This document shows, piece by piece, positions 58,872 to 64,000 of a stretch of 64,000 nucleotides of DNA; position 1 is the stretch's first letter, and every line of letters begins with the position of its first letter. The stretch covers positions 68,891,643 to 68,955,642 of the forward strand of contig CM031616.1 of NCBI GenBank assembly GCA_018398815.1. The letters are read 5' to 3'. The DNA is from Conus ventricosus. Taxonomy: Eukaryota; Mollusca; Gastropoda; Neogastropoda; Conidae. The notes below the pieces were generated by a model that worked only from the letters and a program-made list of their open reading frames with translations, ran no database searches and was not told where the DNA came from. The translations under genes and the position numbers were made by a program.

Positions 58872-59125
58872 GTGTGTGTGTGCGTGTGCGGTGTGTGTGT
58901 CTGTCTGTCTGTCCGTGGTCAAAATGTGTTCCACTCGCTCCAGACAAAACTTCTGGGCTGATCTTTCTGAAAATTTGTAGGTATGTTCATTTGTAGGTCA
59001 CAGATGATGTCAGATGGAATATCTTGGTGATGAAATACATTATGACGCATATTTGATTGTCGTGTCAAATGCATTATGACGTATGATTGTGACGTTTTTC
59101 AGGAAGATACACTGGGAGTACGCTT
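58785..59125. repeat. Possible dispersed repeat bounded by CTGGGAGTAC
   Basis: Begins with a palindrome at 58787-58816 (two GTACTCCCAGTTCTATA-like halves) and ends with ACACTGGGAGTACGCTTATA near 59108. It holds a (TG)n tract at 58842-58885, TCTGTCTGTCTGTC, and a CATTATGACG segment repeated at 59037 and 59070. There is a single copy here, so this is tentative. Confidence 0.4.
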
Positions 59126-59416
59126 ATATGCTTTGCATCTTGTTTTTTTCTCTGACAAATATGACACAGATATGCAAACTAATTTTTTTGTACACTTTTG
59201 CAGAAAAAAAAAAAACGGCTTAAAATAGACTCAAAATCAATTATTCAAAAGTGTGTGAAACAAGCAGTTTCCTACTAGTGACGAAGACTGTTACAAAACC
59301 AAAACAACCTTTTTTTCTTCATTCTGCTACAACAGGTGGGGCTTTGTTTTTGCCCGTAGAATCTGTGCATTGTTTATAGGATAAAAGCTAGTAGCTTTCC
59401 ACCCTAAGACCTGTGG
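59126..59416. other. Intron sequence, nothing recognised
   Basis: AT-rich, no motif. Confidence 0.4.
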
Positions 59417-59428
59417 CTGAGCATGAAT

Positions 59429-60158
59429 TGTTGTTGTTGTTGTTGTCGTCGTACCCTGGCTAAAAGACTCCTGGGATCATCCAAACAGCCGAAGTACTTG
59501 AACACTATGGTACAAATGCATCAGCTGGGGATGAGAACATTACGTGTGTGGCCGTTTTTGATTACCCTGCCATGTGGGCAGCCACACTCCGACTTCAGGG
59601 GATTACGAAAACTGATGGTGTTATGCAAGGAGCTTGTCACGACTGAAGACAATCTTGGCATAACTATGCAGAGTATAACAACATGTTGATGTAGCCTTGG
59701 TGTTCTAGCCTATGTCAATTGGCCTGACACAGCATAACAACATTTTGATGTAGCCTTGGTGTTCTAGCCCATGTCAATTGGCCTGACACAGCATAACAAC
59801 ATTTTGATGTAGCCTTGGTGTTCTAGCCTATGTCAATTGGCCTGACACAACATAACAACATTTTGATGTAGCCTTGGTGTTCTAGCCTATGTCAATTGGC
59901 CTGACACAGCATAACAACATTTTGATGTAGCCTTGGTGAACCTATGTCAATTGGCCTGACACAGCATAACAACATTTTGATGTAGCCTTGGTGTTCTAGC
60001 CTATGTCAACTGGCCTGACACAGCATAACATCATTTTGATGTAGCCTTGGTGTTCCAGCCTATGTCAATTGGCCTGACACAGCATAACAACATTTTTATG
60101 TAGCCTTGGTGTTCTAGCCTATGTCAATTGGCCTGACACAGCCCTAAGCCAAGGCGGA
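59429..60158 (-). mobile_element. SINE-like retroposon with internal 59-bp amplification
   Basis: A copy of the 28506 family in reverse, flanked by CTGAGCATGAAT at 59417-59428 and 60159-60170. Inside, the head segment (GCCTTGGTGTTCTAGCCTAT, GTCAATTGGCCTGACACAGC and ATAACAACATTTTGATGTA) is repeated eight times with a period of about 59 bp (about 59690-60150). One unit has a short deletion near 59938. Confidence 0.85.
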
Positions 60159-60414
60159 CTGAGCATGAATAAATATCATGGAAGTTGGCTGTGACAGGAC
60201 AACACTGAGTGTGTACACACAGTCAGAATGCGTGCCTATGGGTAAGGCCAATAGGGGTGGGGGTGGAGGGGAGACTTAAAAAATAAGAGAGAGAGAAAAA
60301 AAAAGTAAAGTTAAAAAGCAAACAAATGACCAAAGCTGTGTGAGCAAGTCGAGCGACTAAGAATCTGAGAATGTTGTGTGACACAAATCAGACAACAACA
60401 CATTTTCGATACAC

Positions 60415-60669
60415 TTGGACGCACATGCATGCACGCACACATACAGACTCACCCACATGCACACATACATACGCAAACATGCACACACACACACAGACAC
60501 ACACACATATTCATACACACACATGCATGCACGCACATATACACACACACACACAACACACATACACACAAAACATGCACGCACGCACACCACACATACA
60601 CACAAAACATGCACGCACACACACACACATACAATAACACATTCATGTACGCAAGGACTCACTCACTCA

Positions 60670-60718
<49 letters not shown>

Positions 60719-60720
60719 CG
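60415..60720. repeat. Interrupted (CA)n microsatellite
   Basis: CA repeats with GCATGCACGC interruptions and a CT spacer, ending in a long CA run (60678-60717). Confidence 0.92.
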
Positions 60721-60779
60721 TGCAAACAAGCACACAAACACACAACAACAACAACAACACAGACACCACAAGTACTCAC

Positions 60780-60883
60780 AGAGAAGTGATCACAGTGGTA
60801 GGTGTAGCCGTGCCAAGGAATGCCAGCCACAATGGATTGTTGCACATTGGCCTGGGCCCCCAAAGCCATGTAGCGATCCACAC
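60780..60883 (-). CDS. Host gene exon B
   Basis: 104 nt. Acceptor GCTTGTGCAG, donor GTGAGT. It reads VDRYMALGAQANVQQSIVAG and IPWHGYTYHCDHFS, ending in phase 0. The phase joins exon A (1) and exon C (0). The intron side of the acceptor begins a 46-bp tandem array. Confidence 0.85.
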
Positions 60884-61135
60884 CTGCACAAGCCCCACAG
60901 TCAACTCTTGGACAATGGCCACTGACTTCTTCACACAGAACAGCCGTCAACTCTTGGACAATGGCCACTGACTTGCTCAAGCAAAACAGCAGTCACCACT
61001 TGGACAATGTCCACTGACTTGTTCAGGTAGAACCACCATCAACACCTACACAATGTCCACTGACTTGTTCAGGTAGATCAACCATCAACACCAACACAAT
61101 GGCCACTGACTTGTTCCAGCGGAATAGCGACTAAA
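60884..61135. repeat. 46-bp array abutting the exon B acceptor, 5 copies
   Basis: Starts of successive units fall at 60900, 60946, 60992, 61038 and 61084. Units share GACAATGGCCACTGACTT and a variable CAAGCAAAACAGC / TCACACAGAACAGCC part. The exon-proximal unit ends in the TTGTGCAG acceptor of exon B, and other units have TGAAG or TGAG at the aligned place. Confidence 0.88.
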
Positions 61136-61189
61136 GCATGCAAAGCCAAAACTGCTACTCTTCAGTCAAAACTCCACTTGCAGGTGCAA

Positions 61190-62100
61190 GAACTTTCATC
61201 CTTTAGGATGGCCCTTTGCGGTCGGCTGGGCTATAAGCAACATTATCTTATCTTATCTTCATCCTTTAGGATGGCCCTTTGCGGTCGGCTGGGCTATAAG
61301 CAACATTATCTTATCTTATCTTCATCCTTTAGGATGGCCCTTTGCGGTCGGCTGGGCTATAAGCAACATTATCTTATCTTATCTTCATCCTTTAGGATGG
61401 CCCTTTGCGGTCGGCTGGGCTATAAGCAACATTATCTTATCTTCATCCTTTAGGATGGCCCTTTGCGGTCGGCTGGGCTACAAGCAACATTATCTTATCT
61501 TATCTTCATCCTTTAGGATGGCCCTTTGCGGTCAGCTGGGCTATAAGCAACATTATCTTATCTTCATCCTTTAGGATGGCCCTTTGCGGTCGGCTGGGCT
61601 ATAAGCAACATTATCTTATCTTCATCCTTTAGGATGGCCCTTTGCGGTCGGCTGGGCTATAAGCAACATTATCTTATCTTCATCCTTTAGGATGGCCCTT
61701 TGCGGTCGGCTGGGCTATAAGCAACATTATCTTATCTTCATCCTTTAGGATGGCCCTTTGCGGTCGGCTGGGCTATAAGCAACATTATCTTATCTTCATC
61801 CTTTAGGATGGCCCTTTGCGGTCGGCTGGGCTATAAGCAACATTATCTTATCTTCATCCTTTAGGATGGCCCTTTGCGGTCGGCTGGGCTATAAGCAACA
61901 TTATCTTATCTTCATCCTTTAGGATGGCCCTTTGCGGTCGGCTGGGCTATAAGCAACATTATCTTATCTTCATCCTTTAGGATGGCCCTTTGCGGTCGGC
62001 TGGGCTATAAGCAACATTATCTTATCTTCATCCTTTAGGATGGCCCTTTGCGGTCGGCTGGGCTATAAGCAACATTATCTTATCTTCATCCTTTAGGATG
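61190..62100 (+). repeat. 58/63-bp array: retroposed tail plus target duplication, 15 copies
   Basis: Units start (AGGATGG) at 61205, 61268, 61331, 61394, 61452, 61515, 61573, 61631, 61689, 61747, 61805, 61863, 61921, 61979 and 62037. The 63-bp units carry one extra TTATC. Each unit is a 15-bp TCATCCTTTAGGATG plus about 43 bp of the GCGGTCGGCTGGGCTATAAG tail. TCATCCTTTAGGATG also closes the array at about 62086-62100, where unique sequence resumes. The arrangement fits one short insertion whose duplication and insert were then amplified together. Confidence 0.92.
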
Positions 62101-62710
62101 TTCTTAAAAAATAATTTTGCTGGTTTGTTTGTTTTAAAGATTGTTGTATTTGTCGTGTTTTTTTTAAAAAGACAAACATGTGTACAAAACACAGTGAAAT
62201 GGTATGGTTAAAACAAGTCTGTATTTCTTAGGTTTGGCTGACTGCCTGGGTATGTCATGACAGGTACCGGAGGGTTGGCGGTCTGCTGATGTAATGGATC
62301 TCCAAGCGGCATCAGTATCATTTTCCTCCTCTTCTTTATCCATCATCGTAGAATTAAGAAAAAAAAAAAAAAAAACACCAAAAAACTATCCCAAATTCTG
62401 TGGTTCTTCCCGTTTCCTTTTTTGTTTTTTTTTGCACGGGCAAAATCTGTTTCTGTTTCCTCTCCTACTCTGTGTTTTGCAGGGGAGTTCACCCCCAAGG
62501 CTTTCAATGTCAGTGGGCTGAAATCTGAGCGGGCATTTCTGAACAGTATAGAAAACTCTCATTACCAAAGGCAGTGTCCGGTAAGTGACATCAGGACTGA
62601 CTGACCTTATGTCAGATTAACTCTTAGTTGTACTGACATTTATGAAAACAGCATGAACAGAATGTCTATATTATTTAATAAACAAAGGTGTAAATCTTTC
62701 TCTCTCTTTC
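62101..62710. other. Intron sequence, nothing recognised
   Basis: AT-rich with an A run at 62359-62374. No motif. Confidence 0.4.
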
Positions 62711-62711
62711 T

Positions 62712-62820
62712 CACACACACTCACACACTCTTTCTCACACAAACACACACATACATTTCCATACGTACACATCCACATATTCATATACACACAAACACGC
62801 ACACACACAGACGTGCGCGT

Positions 62821-62891
<71 letters not shown>

Positions 62892-63026
62892 TATGCAGAC
62901 ACACACACATACATTTCCATATGTACACATCCACACTCTCATTTACACACAAACACGCACACACACACGTGGACACACACACAGATGCCACACACACACG
63001 CACACACACACACACACACACACACT
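62712..63026. repeat. Interrupted (CA)n microsatellite with internal duplication
   Basis: Two copies of an ATACATTTCCATA-GTACACATCC segment (62751 and 62910) are embedded in CA repeats, so part of the tract was duplicated. Confidence 0.9.
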
Positions 63027-63286
63027 GTAGACTGCATAACAGCGACTCTTCCCCGAGGGCTGGTGGAGCACAGATTGTGGAACGCCAGCAGTTTCAGTGT
63101 GAGCAGTTTTAGTGTGCCGTGCACTTGTGGACCAGGGTGAGAGCGCCATGAACGTAACATCAACGACAGTGCATGGTAAAAAAAAATAATAATAATTAAA
63201 AAAAAACCACAGCAATAGCACAGCCAAGGTCAAGGTTTTAATCACAGAAGAAAAAAAAAGAAAAGGAAAAAGGCGCGAGGACTGAC

Positions 63287-63464
63287 CGTAGAGGAACTTG
63301 GACAGAGGGACGGTGGCCTGGGCCTGACACATGCCCTTCTCATCGGCGGTGGGAATGTAACTGTCCGGGCTCAGCAGCAGGATCTGGCAGTAGCCCAGCA
63401 GCATCCGGATCTCCGTGCAGTTGGTCTCCGGGCAGGGAGGCACCCACGGCACCACGCAGTACAC
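63287..63464 (-). CDS. Host gene exon A (first exon seen)
   Basis: 178 nt. Acceptor GTCATCCCAG before 63464, donor GTCAGT after 63287, GC-rich and free of stops in phase 0. It encodes VYCVVPWVPPCPETNCTEIR, then MLLGYCQILLLSPDSYIP and TADEKGMCQAQATVPLSKFL. Five Cys and an NCT sequon suggest a disulphide-bonded lumenal or extracellular domain. The composition contrasts sharply with the AT-rich flanks, which supports real coding. It ends in phase 1. Confidence 0.85.
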
Positions 63465-64000
63465 CTGGGATGACAAGCACGCCCACATGGGACGTCAAAC
63501 ATAATCTGTTACAACGTCAGCATTACATCTTTTTCTCCCCCCCCCCCCTCCCACAGATGCCTTTTTTTCTGCACAAGCAAACACACTGACAAATATCGGC
63601 AGCTTTATGAAATGAGCAACAAGAAACTGGTAAAGAAAAGAGTCCAAAACTGGAACTAAAGTAATTCATATTCAGATCAAAAACAAAAAAAAAAGAATCA
63701 CTTCTCTTTGGTTCGCTGCACTCAAACACGTCTCTTCTGCATCACACAGCAGAAAAACTGGTAAAACATCCTGTTTTCATTTTCATTCCAGTGTTCTTGT
63801 TTTAACTTCTAAAATCCGTTGCAACAGAGAGAACGTTTAATTTTTCTCACATACCCACCCCAAAAAAAAACCACAAATCAAACAAACAAACCCCCCCCCC
63901 CCCCCCCCCCCCCCCTTGAGAATCAATGCAAAGCGATAACAACACTAAAGAGTTAATCACAAAATGAAGACAATGTGGATTCTCCCCCCCTTCTGATTGT
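63465..64000. other. Host gene intron upstream of exon A
   Basis: C runs at 63535-63549 and 63891-63915 in AT-rich sequence. No further exon found before the edge. Confidence 0.6.

Larger units (their letters stand above)
46257..64000 (-). other. Host gene, 3' part: probable type I membrane protein, family not recognised
   Basis: Six minus-strand exons join with matching phases (junctions 1, 0, 0, 1, 1) and consensus boundaries: 63464-63287, 60883-60780, 56327-56172, 53424-53343, 49382-49236 and 46416-46257. Together they give about 275 residues. I see Cys-rich and N-glycosylation-like sites (NCT, NDS, NFT) upstream, one hydrophobic segment near the C-terminus, then basic residues and an acidic tail, which indicates an extracytoplasmic domain anchored by a single membrane span. 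The 5' exons, signal peptide and promoter lie beyond the right edge. Introns are 2.5-4.6 kb and full of repeats. Confidence 0.8.

Overview
The window is eukaryotic nuclear DNA and holds part of one host gene in a large excess of repeats. It has spliceosomal introns, long CA/GT, CT and poly-C tracts, tRNA-derived SINEs, non-LTR and LTR retrotransposons, a PIF/Harbinger transposon and foldback elements. I infer an invertebrate, most likely a mollusc and plausibly a gastropod. That rests on my recollection of repeat styles, not on a search. Many reading frames with recognisable motifs are broken by 1-nt indels, and the two LTRs of one element differ largely by indels, so part of the frame damage may be consensus error.

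Layout. 0-0.4 kb: a foldback repeat. 0.7-6.6 kb: a minus-strand, four-exon PIF/Harbinger transposase pseudogene. 7.4-18.4 kb: a decayed plus-strand LINE (endonuclease, reverse transcriptase, C-terminal Cys/His region). Its RT is split by a 7.9-kb LTR retrotransposon (9351-17232, minus strand) with an AATAT target duplication and a tRNA-Pro-type primer binding site; that element in turn holds a 930-bp tRNA-headed SINE. 20.5-29 kb: diverged copies of a low-copy segmental repeat interrupted by two LINE fragments and a SINE. 29.1-29.5 kb: a piggyBac-like MITE. 30-46 kb: no recognisable gene, several minisatellites and SINEs. 46.3-64 kb: the 3' part of a minus-strand gene, six exons recognised, running off the right edge.

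The host gene appears to encode the C-terminal ~275 residues of a type I membrane protein: an extracytoplasmic Cys-containing region, one transmembrane segment and a short acidic tail. I do not recognise the family. All exon phases agree.

The most unusual observation is that tandem arrays in this gene are built from its own exon/intron junctions. A 27-bp unit (about 68 copies) repeats the exon-intron boundary at 53343, including the GTAAG donor. A 70-bp unit (about 21 copies) repeats the last 51 nt of the exon ending at 49236 plus 19 nt of intron, so each unit looks like a 17-codon, phase 1-1 mini-exon with a CAG acceptor and a GT donor. Two more arrays start at exon edges (46-bp units at the acceptor at 60884; 57-bp units just after the stop at 46257). 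A second theme is very short retroposed tails (about 43, 55 and 86 bp) with 12-15-bp target duplications, one of which has been amplified with its duplication into a 15-copy array.
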